A stretch of DNA of 64,000 nt, taken from contig JBBAOE010000007.1 in assembly GCA_040401595.1 (NCBI GenBank), positions 1-64,000 on the forward strand, read 5' to 3'. The translations under genes were made by a program, and so were the position numbers. This stretch comes from RFPW01 sp040401595. Lineage in GTDB: Bacteria > Pseudomonadota > Gammaproteobacteria > Burkholderiales > Burkholderiaceae_E. The first letter of the stretch is position 1. The number at the start of each line of letters is the position of its first letter. The notes beneath the pieces were generated by a model, which searched no databases, was not told the origin of the DNA, and worked only from the letters and a program-made list of their open reading frames with translations. This document shows positions 32,428 through 40,886 of the stretch, in pieces.

Positions 32428-32443
32428 CGGGCCTCCGGGCCCG
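32428..32443. terminator. GC-rich hairpin after glpK
   Basis: CGGGCC (32428-32433), loop TCCG, GGCCCG (32438-32443) gives a perfect 6-bp stem in the 98-bp gap between the glpK stop and the aminotransferase start. No T-run follows on the minus strand, so termination strength is uncertain. Confidence 0.35.
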
Positions 32444-32496
32444 ATCGGGTCATTACAAACGCCAGCATACCGCGATCAGGGTGATCCCCGGCAGCA

Positions 32497-34005
32497 TCAG
32501 GTCTGGCGTTCCGGCGCGTAGAGCAATTGGGCAACGGCACCCTCCCATTGCGCCATGCGAGCCGACGCTTCGTCCCGGGAAATGCGGGGCTCGAAGCGGC
32601 GCTCGATTTGCCATTGCGATTCCAGAGCATCGGTCCCGCCATGAATACCGAGTCCCAGCGCAGCCAGCCACGCCGCACCCAGTGCGGTGGTTTCGATGAT
32701 TTGGGGGCGCACCACCGGGATGCCCAGAAGGTCAGCCTGGAACTGCATCAGGAGGTTGTTGACGCAAGCGCCGCCGTCCACCCGCAGTTCCTGTACGGCT
32801 TGCCCCCCGGCCGCGATAGCGTCCCGACTCATGGCCAGCAGTAGCGCTGCGCTCTGGAAGGCAATGCTTTCCAGTGCAGCCCGAGCAATATGGGCGGCGG
32901 TGACCCCGCGGGTCAGACCGAGAATGGCGCCTCGGGCGTCGGCACGCCAATACGGAGCACCCAGGCCGGTAAACGCGGGGACAAACACGACGCCACCGCT
33001 ATCAGGGACGCTGTCGGCCAGGGATTGGACGTCGCTGCTTCGCTCGATCACGCCCAGGCCGTCCCGAAGCCACTGCACCACGGCTCCCCCGATAAAGACG
33101 CTGCCTTCGAGCGCAAACGTCGGTGTGGTGCCGGTTTGTGCCGCACTGGTCGTGATGAGTCCGTTGGCGGAGTTCAGGCTCTGCGCACCCGTATGCAGGA
33201 GCATGAAGCAACCAGTCCCATAGGTGTTCTTGGCCAATCCGGGTTGAAAACAAGCTTGTCCAAACAGGGCACTTTGCTGATCGCCTGCCATCCCGCCGAT
33301 CCGGACGGTAGCGCCGAGAATCTCGGGATCGGTTTCGCCATACTGCCAGGCCGATGGGTGAACCTCGGGTAGGACGGCGGCGGGGATATTGAACAGCTTG
33401 AGCAGGTCTTCGTCCCAGGTGTTGCGATGGATGTCGAACAACATCGTACGAGCGGCATTGCTGACGTCGGTGGCATGGTTGCGCCCGCCCGTGAGCTTCC
33501 ACAACAACCAGCTATCAACCGTCCCGAAGGCAAGCTCGCCGCGGTTGGCGGCTTCACGGGCGCCGGGGACCGAATCGAGGATCCACTGCAGCTTGGTAGC
33601 CGAGAAATAGGCGTCGATGACCAAGCCGGTCGTGCGCTGGACTTGATCGCCATATCCCCGCTCGCGAAGAATGCTGCAGGCGGGTTCGGCGCGGCGATCC
33701 TGCCAGACAATGGCGTTGTAGACGGGTTCGCCCGTTCGACGGTTCCAGACAATCGTCGTCTCACGCTGATTGGTGATGCCAATCCCTGCAACGTCCTGCG
33801 CCTTCAGGCCAGCCTTGTTGAGCGCCGCCCGAGCGGTCGCCCATTGGGAGTTCCAGAGCTCAAGTGGGTCGTGCTCGACCCATCCCGGATGCGGATAAAT
33901 CTGGCGAAACTCCTGCTGCGCCATCGACACGATGGTGCCGTTCGCATCGAAGAGGATGCTGCGCGAACTGGACGTGCCCTGATCGAGGGCCAACAGGTAA
34001 GTCAT
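32497..34005 (-). CDS. glpK: Glycerol kinase
   Basis: FGGY-family kinase of 502 residues phosphorylating glycerol to sn-glycerol 3-phosphate with ATP. The phosphate-binding DQGTSSSRSILFD opens the protein; GITNQRETTIVWNRRTGEP and YNAIVWQDRR bind glycerol; YGTGCFML and GGACVNNLLMQFQADLLGIPV are family signatures. Start ATG at 34005 overlaps the glpR stop (ATGA), so repressor and kinase are coupled. It supplies the substrate for GlpD, encoded divergently. Confidence 0.95.
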   Translation of the reverse strand: MTYLLALDQGTSSSRSILFDANGTIVSMAQQEFRQIYPHPGWVEHDPLELWNSQWATARAALNKAGLKAQDVAGIGITNQRETTIVWNRRTGEPVYNAIVWQDRRAEPACSILRERGYGDQVQRTTGLVIDAYFSATKLQWILDSVPGAREAANRGELAFGTVDSWLLWKLTGGRNHATDVSNAARTMLFDIHRNTWDEDLLKLFNIPAAVLPEVHPSAWQYGETDPEILGATVRIGGMAGDQQSALFGQACFQPGLAKNTYGTGCFMLLHTGAQSLNSANGLITTSAAQTGTTPTFALEGSVFIGGAVVQWLRDGLGVIERSSDVQSLADSVPDSGGVVFVPAFTGLGAPYWRADARGAILGLTRGVTAAHIARAALESIAFQSAALLLAMSRDAIAAGGQAVQELRVDGGACVNNLLMQFQADLLGIPVVRPQIIETTALGAAWLAALGLGIHGGTDALESQWQIERRFEPRISRDEASARMAQWEGAVAQLLYAPERQT

Positions 34006-34871
34006 CCGAAGTCTCCTGGGGCGACCACACAATCCACCCCGGCACTGGCCAGAAGCGAATCGAATGGATGCGGTGGGGGTTGATCGGTGAAGAGACGATC
34101 AATCTGCTCAAGTGTTCCCACTTCGACCATCGCCGAGCGATGAAATTTGCTGTGATCTGCGGCGAGCCAGATCGCACGGGAGTGTTCGAGGATACCGCGC
34201 GCCACCGAAACCTCACGGTAGTCGAAGTCGCGCAGGCTGCCATCGGGCTCGATACTTGAAATCCCAATCAAGCCGATATCGACTTTGAATTGGCTGATGA
34301 ACTTCAGGGCGGCTTCGCCGACGATGGCGCGATCGCGGGCCCGCACGATACCCCCTGCGACGATCACTTCACAGTGCGGGTTATCGGCCAGGATCGCGGC
34401 AACATTCAAATTATTGGTGATGACCCTCAGCCTGCGATGATGCAACAGTTCGGCTGCAATGGCTTCAATCGTCGTACCAATATTCAGGCTTAATGAGCAG
34501 CCTTCGGGGACGGCTTGTGCCACCGCTCTTGCAATGCGCTGTTTGGCTGCACTGTGCAACGCCTGGCGCTGTCGGTAGGCGATGTTTTCGGTGGTGGAAT
34601 CCGCTCGCTGGACGCCGCCGTGGTATCGGCTCAGCAGTCCTTCGTCGGAGAGACGGGTGAGATCCCGACGCACGGTCTGGACTGCGACGTGGAATCGCTC
34701 GGCAAGCGCTTCGACGCGAACGGTTCCGCTCGACCGAACGATCTCGAGGATGCCCAGTTGTCGCGGATTCAGGGTTCGGGCGCCGGGAAGTTCGGGCAGA
34801 TCGGACAATTGCAGCGCACTCAGTGGTTGGGAGTCTGCCCAAGAGTAGATGAAGAATCCGGTGTTCGTCAT
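34002..34871 (-). CDS. glpR: DeoR-family repressor of glycerol metabolism
   Basis: 289 residues. The DeoR helix-turn-helix is LNPRQLGILEIVRSSGTVRVEALAERFHVAVQTVRRDL (about 34-71). The sensor domain of the phosphosugar-isomerase-like fold follows (LNIGTTIEAIA, ITNNLNVA). Glycerol 3-phosphate is the likely inducer. There are about 33 extra residues before the HTH compared with many GlpR proteins, so an internal start is possible. An array of ACGAA repeats immediately upstream is its probable operator. Confidence 0.9.
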   Translation of the reverse strand: MTNTGFFIYSWADSQPLSALQLSDLPELPGARTLNPRQLGILEIVRSSGTVRVEALAERFHVAVQTVRRDLTRLSDEGLLSRYHGGVQRADSTTENIAYRQRQALHSAAKQRIARAVAQAVPEGCSLSLNIGTTIEAIAAELLHHRRLRVITNNLNVAAILADNPHCEVIVAGGIVRARDRAIVGEAALKFISQFKVDIGLIGISSIEPDGSLRDFDYREVSVARGILEHSRAIWLAADHSKFHRSAMVEVGTLEQIDRLFTDQPPPHPFDSLLASAGVDCVVAPGDFG

Positions 34872-34894
34872 CGGGATTCCCCGGGGCTTGCATC

Positions 34895-34950
34895 AACGAA
34901 TCTTCCGGGGTAAAACGAACATTAACGAATCAATACGAAGAAAAAACGAA
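34895..34950. promoter_or_regulatory. Phased ACGAA repeat array, probable GlpR operators
   Basis: Hexamers AACGAA at 34895, 34914, 34924 and 34945 and TACGAA at 34934 lie in the same orientation. The last four are spaced 10, 10 and 11 bp, one helical turn each, with the first 19 bp away. Enterobacterial and Pseudomonas GlpR sites are built from TTCG/CGAA half-sites, so this fits a multimeric GlpR operator covering the divergent promoters. Confidence 0.75.
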
Positions 34951-36486
34951 TTGTCTCCAGCCAATGTGTCCTGCGATGTCCTGGTGGTCGGGGGGGGGAT
35001 CAATGGTGCGGGAATTGCCCGTGACCTGGCTGGGCGAGGTCTGTCGGTCATCCTCGCGGAGAAGGATGATCTGGCCGCACACACTTCATCCTCGTCGACC
35101 AAGCTCATCCATGGGGGACTGCGCTACCTCGAACACCGGGAATTTTCCTTAGTCCGAAAGGCGCTGGCCGAGCGCGAAGTCTTGTTGCGTATCGCCCCCC
35201 ACATCATGTGGCCGATGCGCTTCGTGATGCCGCACGAACCGACGATGCGGCCGTTCTGGATGATTCGGGCGGGTTTGTTTCTTTATGATCATCTGGCCCG
35301 CCGGGAGATGCTGTCCGGTTCCGAGACCATCGATCTGCGCCACCACCGGGCCGGGCATCCGCTCAAGCCTTTTTTGCAGCGAGCCTTCGTTTACTCCGAT
35401 GGGTGGGTCGACGATGCCAGACTCGTCGTGTTGAACGCGGTTGACGCAAGCCGTCGTGGTGCACAGATCATGACGCGCTACCAGTGCGTAAAGGCAAGGC
35501 GCGAGTCCGGCGCTTGGGTGGTTACCCTGGTATCGGGGTCTGATCCGCAGCCGATGACGGTGCGCGCACGTCTACTGGTCAATGCGGCCGGGCCCTGGGC
35601 CGCGCAGTTTCTCAAGCAGAACGCGGGTGTGAGCGGCGCCCGCACCCTGCGTCTGGTCAAAGGCAGTCACATCGTCGTCCCCCGGATGTTTGACCACGAT
35701 GCGGCTTACCTTTTACAGGCACCCGATCGACGGGTGATTTTTGTGATTCCCTACGAGGATCGCTTTACGCTCATTGGTACGACTGATGTTGAAGTTCAGA
35801 ACTTAGACAAGCCTGTCACAATCGATCCTGCTGAGATTCAGTACCTTTGTGATCAGGTGAATCGATATTTTGAGCGCCAGATCGTGCCGGCTGATGTCGT
35901 CTGGAGTTACTCCGGCGTGCGCCCGCTTCTTGAGGATGAATCCAGTGATGCCTCCTCGGTGACCCGCGACTATCAGCTTGAGATGGACGCCGACGAACCT
36001 GCGCTCATGACCGTTTGGGGCGGCAAGATCACAACCTATCGCAAGCTTGCGGAAGAGGCGGCCCGGTCGATTTGCCGCCGGCTGGGGGTGGATCGTGCTG
36101 ACTGGACCGCGACGCAGACTCTGCCGGGCGGTGACCTCTCGCCATGGGTGAACCCGACTGATCGACCAGACCAGGATATCGAACGATTTTTGGCCATGCT
36201 GGTGATCGAATATCCCGAGCTTCCCGCAGCCCTCCTCAGGCGCTGGGTCCGAGCCTATGGTTCGCTCGTGCGCGAATTTCTTTCGCCCGGGCGCTTGGGG
36301 GAGGAGCTTGTGTCGGGCATCTTTGAGGCGGAGTTGCGCTACCTGCGTCAGCGGGAATGGGCGCGAAGCCTGGATGATGTGCTGTGGCGGCGCAGCAAAC
36401 TTGGCTTGCATCTGGCACCGGGGGCGTATGAGCGTCTTTCCCAATGGTGGGACGCCGAAAATTGGCGTACGGTTCAAGCCACATGA
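34951..36486 (+). CDS. glpD: Aerobic glycerol-3-phosphate dehydrogenase
   Basis: Membrane-associated FAD enzyme oxidising glycerol 3-phosphate to dihydroxyacetone phosphate and reducing quinone. The FAD site DVLVVGGGINGAGIARDLAGRG opens the protein, then SSSSTKLIHGGLRYLE, VNAAGPWA and the C-terminal DAO-type region. About 511 residues from TTG 34951, directly after the repeat array; GTG 34966 is an alternative. An in-frame ATG at 34849 lies inside glpR and is unlikely. No clear ribosome-binding site decides the matter. First gene of the glpD-STPQ-V operon. Confidence 0.92.
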   Translation: MSPANVSCDVLVVGGGINGAGIARDLAGRGLSVILAEKDDLAAHTSSSSTKLIHGGLRYLEHREFSLVRKALAEREVLLRIAPHIMWPMRFVMPHEPTMRPFWMIRAGLFLYDHLARREMLSGSETIDLRHHRAGHPLKPFLQRAFVYSDGWVDDARLVVLNAVDASRRGAQIMTRYQCVKARRESGAWVVTLVSGSDPQPMTVRARLLVNAAGPWAAQFLKQNAGVSGARTLRLVKGSHIVVPRMFDHDAAYLLQAPDRRVIFVIPYEDRFTLIGTTDVEVQNLDKPVTIDPAEIQYLCDQVNRYFERQIVPADVVWSYSGVRPLLEDESSDASSVTRDYQLEMDADEPALMTVWGGKITTYRKLAEEAARSICRRLGVDRADWTATQTLPGGDLSPWVNPTDRPDQDIERFLAMLVIEYPELPAALLRRWVRAYGSLVREFLSPGRLGEELVSGIFEAELRYLRQREWARSLDDVLWRRSKLGLHLAPGAYERLSQWWDAENWRTVQAT

Positions 36487-36496
36487 TTCATTCGCC

Positions 36497-37624
36497 ATGC
36501 AACTAAGGCTGGAACAAGTCAGTCGGCAAGAAGGAGCGGAGGTCCTCCTCTATCCATTCGATCTCCTGCTTGAGCCCGGCTCGATGACTGTGCTGCTTGG
36601 CGCGACGCAGGCGGGTAAGACTTCCATGCTGCGCCTGTTGGCCGGGCTTGATGTGCCGAGCAAGGGCAGCATCTGGGTCGACGGACGCGATGTGACCGGG
36701 ATGGCGGTGCGTCTTCGTGACGTCGCCATGGTCTACCAGCAGTTCATCAACTATCCATCGATGACGGTGGCGCAAAACATTGCGTCCCCGCTGAAGTTGA
36801 GCGGTCGTCTGGAGGCGGCAGCCATCGACCGGCGGGTACGTGAGATCGCTCAGCGCTTGCAGATCGAACCCTTTCTGAACCGCCTGCCCGCCGCCTTGTC
36901 GGGCGGACAACAGCAGCGGGTTGCGCTGGCGCGTGCCTTGGCCAAATCGGCGTCTCTAATGCTGCTCGATGAACCACTGGTCAATCTGGACTACAAGCTG
37001 CGCGAAGAACTGCGCGATGAATTTGCCACCCTCTTCGGAGGTGGTGGATCGACGGTGGTCTACGCCACGACGGAGCCTGCCGAAGCCCTGTTGCTGGGCG
37101 GGTATACCGCGGTGATCGATGCCGGTGAACTGTTGCAGTACGGCCCGACGGCTGAGGTTTTTCATCAACCGAAGTCGATCCGGGTGGCCCGTGCCTTCAG
37201 CGATCCGCCCATCAATCTGATCCCCGCCGAGGCACTCGCTGATGGCGTCAGCCTGGGGCGCGACTATCTGCTCAATCTGCGAATCCCGCTCGACAGGTTG
37301 CCCGCCGTTGGCGGTGGCTTGATGCTGGGGGTCCGCGCGGGGGCGCTGGACTTGCTGGCCCAACCGCTCAAATCCGGCGTTCTGGCGGTGCCTGCGAAAG
37401 TTGCTCTGGCTGAAGTGTCTGGCTCTGATACGTATATTCATCTCGAGACCCCGCTGGGCAACCTCGTGGTGCAGAGAACCGGCGTGCACCCATTCGATCT
37501 GGGCGACTCGGTGACGGTCGGCATCGATCCGGCAGAGGTTTATCTGTTTGACGCTCAGGGGGCCCTGGTGTTGGCACCGGAGCGAGCAGGCCGGCGGGCG
37601 GCACTGGCCAGGCGGACACACTGA
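36497..37624 (+). CDS. glpS: Glycerol ABC importer ATPase GlpS
   Basis: 375-residue ATPase of the CUT1/MalK-like class. Walker A is the slightly unusual GATQAGKTSM, the signature is LSGGQQQRVALARAL, and Walker B LMLLDEPLVNLD. A C-terminal TOBE/regulatory domain (about 240-375) follows. It pairs with GlpT in the glycerol importer GlpSTPQV described in Rhizobium leguminosarum. The gene order here is the same as in that operon. It starts 10 bp after glpD. Confidence 0.88.
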   Translation: MQLRLEQVSRQEGAEVLLYPFDLLLEPGSMTVLLGATQAGKTSMLRLLAGLDVPSKGSIWVDGRDVTGMAVRLRDVAMVYQQFINYPSMTVAQNIASPLKLSGRLEAAAIDRRVREIAQRLQIEPFLNRLPAALSGGQQQRVALARALAKSASLMLLDEPLVNLDYKLREELRDEFATLFGGGGSTVVYATTEPAEALLLGGYTAVIDAGELLQYGPTAEVFHQPKSIRVARAFSDPPINLIPAEALADGVSLGRDYLLNLRIPLDRLPAVGGGLMLGVRAGALDLLAQPLKSGVLAVPAKVALAEVSGSDTYIHLETPLGNLVVQRTGVHPFDLGDSVTVGIDPAEVYLFDAQGALVLAPERAGRRAALARRTH

Positions 37625-38748
37625 TGGCCCGGATCCAGCTTGATATTGCGCATTCGTATCGTGCTAATCCTCAGCAGGAAGCCGACTACGCCCTGTTGCC
37701 CTTGCGCCAGACCTTCGAGGATGGCGGCGCCTACGCATTGCTCGGGCCCTCGGGTTGTGGCAAAACGACCATGCTCAACATCATTTCCGGTCTGGTCAAC
37801 CCGTCCCAGGGGACGGTTCGCTTCGATGAACGTGATGTGACCCAACTCGCGCCGCAGCAGCGCAACATCGCGCAGGTCTTTCAGTTTCCGGTTGTCTACG
37901 ACACGATGACCGTCGCCCAGAATCTTGCTTTTCCCTTGCGCAACCGAGGGATGGATGAGGCTGGCGTGCGGGCGCGGGTTGGCGTCATCGCAGAAATGCT
38001 CGATCTGTCAGGACAGCTGGGTCAGCGCGCAGCCGGTTTGTCTGCCGATCAGAAGCAGAAAATCTCGCTGGGCCGGGGTCTGGTGCGGGAAGACGTCGGA
38101 GCCGTCTTGTTCGACGAACCCCTGACCGTGATTGATCCGCATCTCAAATGGCAGCTCAGGCGCAAGCTCAAGGAGATTCATCGGGAACTTCGACTGACTC
38201 TCATTTATGTCACTCACGATCAGGTTGAGGCGCTGACTTTTGCCGATTCGGTGTTGGTGATGGCTCGCGGGCGGGTGGTTCAGAGCGGATCCCCATCGGA
38301 CCTGTTTGAACGCCCGGCGCACCGCTTCGTTGGCCACTTTATCGGCTCGCCAGGGATGAATTTTATCCCAGTTCAACTGCTCAAATCGACTGCGGGAGTG
38401 ATTGCGCAAGGCAGCGCTGCGCTCACCTCGATCGTTCCATCTCAAACCATGACGCTCGGAATCCGGCCGGAGTACCTCATGCTTGGCCCCGCTGACGAAC
38501 CGGGTGTGCTGCGTGCCAGGATCAGCCGAATTCAGGATCTTGGTAGTTCCTGGTTGCTCAGCGCCAGGATCGATTCACAGCCGGGCAGTGGCGAAGAATG
38601 CCTCCTGCGAGTGCGCCTTGAGCGCAGTTCTGCGGTGCCTGAACAAGACGAAGTCGTTGGTTTGCGGATCCTTGGACCCCATACCTGTTTTTACGATGCG
38701 CAGGACCAGCGAATTGCTCTGGATCGGGAGGGCACTGCTCGATGCTGA
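37624..38748 (+). CDS. glpT: Glycerol ABC importer ATPase GlpT
   Basis: Second ATPase of the importer, 374 residues. Walker A GPSGCGKTTMLN is canonical and Walker B VLFDEPLTVID is present. The ABC signature is degenerate: LSADQKQKISLGRGL in place of LSGGQ. The D-loop is also altered (ID rather than LD). One of the two ATP sites may thus be weak, a common feature of heterodimeric ABC ATPases. This GlpT is unrelated to the MFS glycerol-3-phosphate carrier of the same name. Confidence 0.87.
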   Translation: MARIQLDIAHSYRANPQQEADYALLPLRQTFEDGGAYALLGPSGCGKTTMLNIISGLVNPSQGTVRFDERDVTQLAPQQRNIAQVFQFPVVYDTMTVAQNLAFPLRNRGMDEAGVRARVGVIAEMLDLSGQLGQRAAGLSADQKQKISLGRGLVREDVGAVLFDEPLTVIDPHLKWQLRRKLKEIHRELRLTLIYVTHDQVEALTFADSVLVMARGRVVQSGSPSDLFERPAHRFVGHFIGSPGMNFIPVQLLKSTAGVIAQGSAALTSIVPSQTMTLGIRPEYLMLGPADEPGVLRARISRIQDLGSSWLLSARIDSQPGSGEECLLRVRLERSSAVPEQDEVVGLRILGPHTCFYDAQDQRIALDREGTARC

Positions 38749-39638
38749 AACCCGTCAATCAGAAGGCCTGGTGGCTCGTTCTGCCCGTGATTATTTGTGT
38801 CGCGTTCTCAGCCATTCTGCCCTTGATGACGGTCGTCAACTATTCAGTCCAGGACATCATCTCGCCCGAGCGTCGGGTGTTTGTTGGTACCGAATGGTTC
38901 GTTTCGGTGCTCAGGGATGAGGACCTCCATTCGGCGATGTTGCGCCAGCTGGGGTACTCGTTTGCGGTCCTTGCGATCGAGGTGCCGCTCGGGATTGTGT
39001 TGGCACTGGCCATGCCCGCAGATGGATGGCGGGCGTCTGCGACCCTGGTTCTGGTCGCACTGTCGCTACTGATTCCCTGGAATGTGGTGGGTACGATCTG
39101 GCAGATTTTTGGCCGCAGCGATATCGGTCTGCTGGGTGCTGCGCTGTTGGCTATCGGTCTTGATTACAGCTATACCGGTAATTCGACCCACGCCTGGCTG
39201 ACCGTTCTGGCGATGGATGTCTGGCACTGGACGCCGTTGGTGGCATTGCTCTGTTATGCCGGACTGCGGGCGATCCCTGAGGCCTTCTATCAGGCGGCCC
39301 GGATTGATGGGGCCAGCCGACTGGCCGTGTTCCGCTACATCCAGTTACCCAAGCTGCGCGGGGTCCTGATGATCGCGGTTCTGCTGCGGTTTATGGATAG
39401 TTTCATGATCTACACCGAGCCGTTCGTCCTGACTGGCGGCGGACCGGGGAATGCGACGACCTTCCTTTCCCAGTATCTGACTCAAAAGGCTGTCGGTCAG
39501 TTTGATCTGGGCCCGGCCGCCGCGTTCTCGCTGATCTACTTTCTGATCATCCTGCTGTTCTGTTTTGTACTTTATAACTGGATGCAACGGGTCGGGACGG
39601 CCTCTGCAGCCGTAACTGGCGACAGGGGCAGTGCATGA
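38742..39638 (+). CDS. glpP: Glycerol ABC importer permease GlpP
   Basis: 298-residue inner-membrane protein with six predicted spans. The ATPase-docking EAA-like loop reads YQAARIDGASRLAVFRYIQLP. The first span is LVLPVIICVAFSAILPLMTVVNYS. Its start overlaps the glpT stop by 7 bases and its end overlaps glpQ, so the permeases are translationally coupled. Confidence 0.88.
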   Translation: MLKPVNQKAWWLVLPVIICVAFSAILPLMTVVNYSVQDIISPERRVFVGTEWFVSVLRDEDLHSAMLRQLGYSFAVLAIEVPLGIVLALAMPADGWRASATLVLVALSLLIPWNVVGTIWQIFGRSDIGLLGAALLAIGLDYSYTGNSTHAWLTVLAMDVWHWTPLVALLCYAGLRAIPEAFYQAARIDGASRLAVFRYIQLPKLRGVLMIAVLLRFMDSFMIYTEPFVLTGGGPGNATTFLSQYLTQKAVGQFDLGPAAAFSLIYFLIILLFCFVLYNWMQRVGTASAAVTGDRGSA

Positions 39639-40441
39639 AGGAGGCCCGCTGGCGCAACGTCTTCCTGACGGTTTATCTGATCTTCGCGCTCCTGCCCATC
39701 TACTGGATGGTCAACATGAGTTTCAGAACGAACGAAGATATCCTGTCAAGTTTTTCTTTTTTTCCGAAGCAGTTGACTTGGGCCAACTACGCGGTCATCT
39801 TTACCGACCCTGCCTGGTATTCGGGTTACATCAACAGCCTGATCTATGTGGCGATCAACATGGTGATCTCGGTCACCGTCGCGCTGCCAGCAGCCTATGC
39901 GTTTTCACGCTACCGTTTTCTGGGAGATCGTCATGTTTTTTTCTGGCTCCTGACCAACCGGATGACGCCACCGGCGATTTTTCTGCTCCCGTTTTTTCAG
40001 CTCTACAGCACGGTGGGGTTGATGGATACCCATTTGGCGGTTGCTCTCGCACATCTGGTCTTTAACGTGCCGCTCGCTGTCTGGATCCTGGAAGGATTCA
40101 TGAGCGGAATTCCACGGGAGATTGATGAGACCGCCTATATCGACGGCTATACCTTCCCCAGGTTTTTCCTGACGATTTTTCTGCCGTTGATCAAGGCCGG
40201 GATTGGGGTAACCGCCTTCTTTTGCTTCATGTTTTCCTGGGTCGAACTCCTGCTCGCCCGCACGCTGACCAGTGTCGATGCCAAGCCGATCGTTGCGACC
40301 ATGACCCGAACGGTCAGCGCCTCCGGTATGGATTGGGCGGTTCTGGCCGCTGCTGGCGTGTTGACGATCGTGCCGGGCGCGATCGTGATCTGGTTTGTTC
40401 GTCACTATATTGCGAAAGGTTTCGCCATGGGCCGCGTCTGA
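39635..40441 (+). CDS. glpQ: Glycerol ABC importer permease GlpQ
   Basis: 268-residue MalG-type permease with six spans, starting with VFLTVYLIFALLPIYWMVNMSF. Its docking loop is IDETAYIDGYTFPRFFLTIFLP. It forms the channel with GlpP. Not the glycerophosphodiester phosphodiesterase that carries the same symbol in enterobacteria. The small DUF2160 gene follows 27 bp later, as in related operons. Confidence 0.88.
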   Translation: MKEARWRNVFLTVYLIFALLPIYWMVNMSFRTNEDILSSFSFFPKQLTWANYAVIFTDPAWYSGYINSLIYVAINMVISVTVALPAAYAFSRYRFLGDRHVFFWLLTNRMTPPAIFLLPFFQLYSTVGLMDTHLAVALAHLVFNVPLAVWILEGFMSGIPREIDETAYIDGYTFPRFFLTIFLPLIKAGIGVTAFFCFMFSWVELLLARTLTSVDAKPIVATMTRTVSASGMDWAVLAAAGVLTIVPGAIVIWFVRHYIAKGFAMGRV

Positions 40442-40468
40442 TGAACGCCATCGACCAGGGCTTGCGCG

Positions 40469-40777
40469 ATGCTTGACTGGATGGTCTGGACGGTCCCCGT
40501 TGCCGTCTTTTTTTCTGTCATCGTTCTGATGCTGATCGGTATGACGATCTGGGAAATTCGGTCGCCAACGGTTGAACGTCGGGGGTTTCTGCCAATTGCC
40601 ACCACCCGGGGGGACCGGCTCTTCATTGGCCTACTGTCGGCTGCGTATACCAATCTGGCATTTGTTGGATTGGGGGATCGCTTTGCAACCTGGTTTTCTC
40701 TTGACGGCGAGCCCAGTCCCTGGATTGGCCTCGCGCTTTCACTGTTGCTGTTGGGATGGGTGATGCGCAAGGGCTGA
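40469..40777 (+). CDS. DUF2160 small membrane protein of the glycerol operon
   Basis: 102 residues with a first span MVWTVPVAVFFSVIVLMLIGMTIW, a central weaker span (LFIGLLSAAYTNLAFVGLG) and a last span WIGLALSLLLLGWVM. The basic segment RSPTVERRGFLP and the overall plan match the DUF2160 family that recurs between glpQ and glpV in glycerol operons. The role is unknown; an accessory to the importer is likely from context alone. Confidence 0.8.
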   Translation: MLDWMVWTVPVAVFFSVIVLMLIGMTIWEIRSPTVERRGFLPIATTRGDRLFIGLLSAAYTNLAFVGLGDRFATWFSLDGEPSPWIGLALSLLLLGWVMRKG

Positions 40778-40886
40778 GCGGCCCTGGCCATCCAGATCGG
40801 GTTCTCTACCTGAAGCTCCCGCCAGGTTCGAGGCTCAAGATGACAAGCGGGGCAGGTTTGATCATTCAACACAGGAGACCGAGAAC

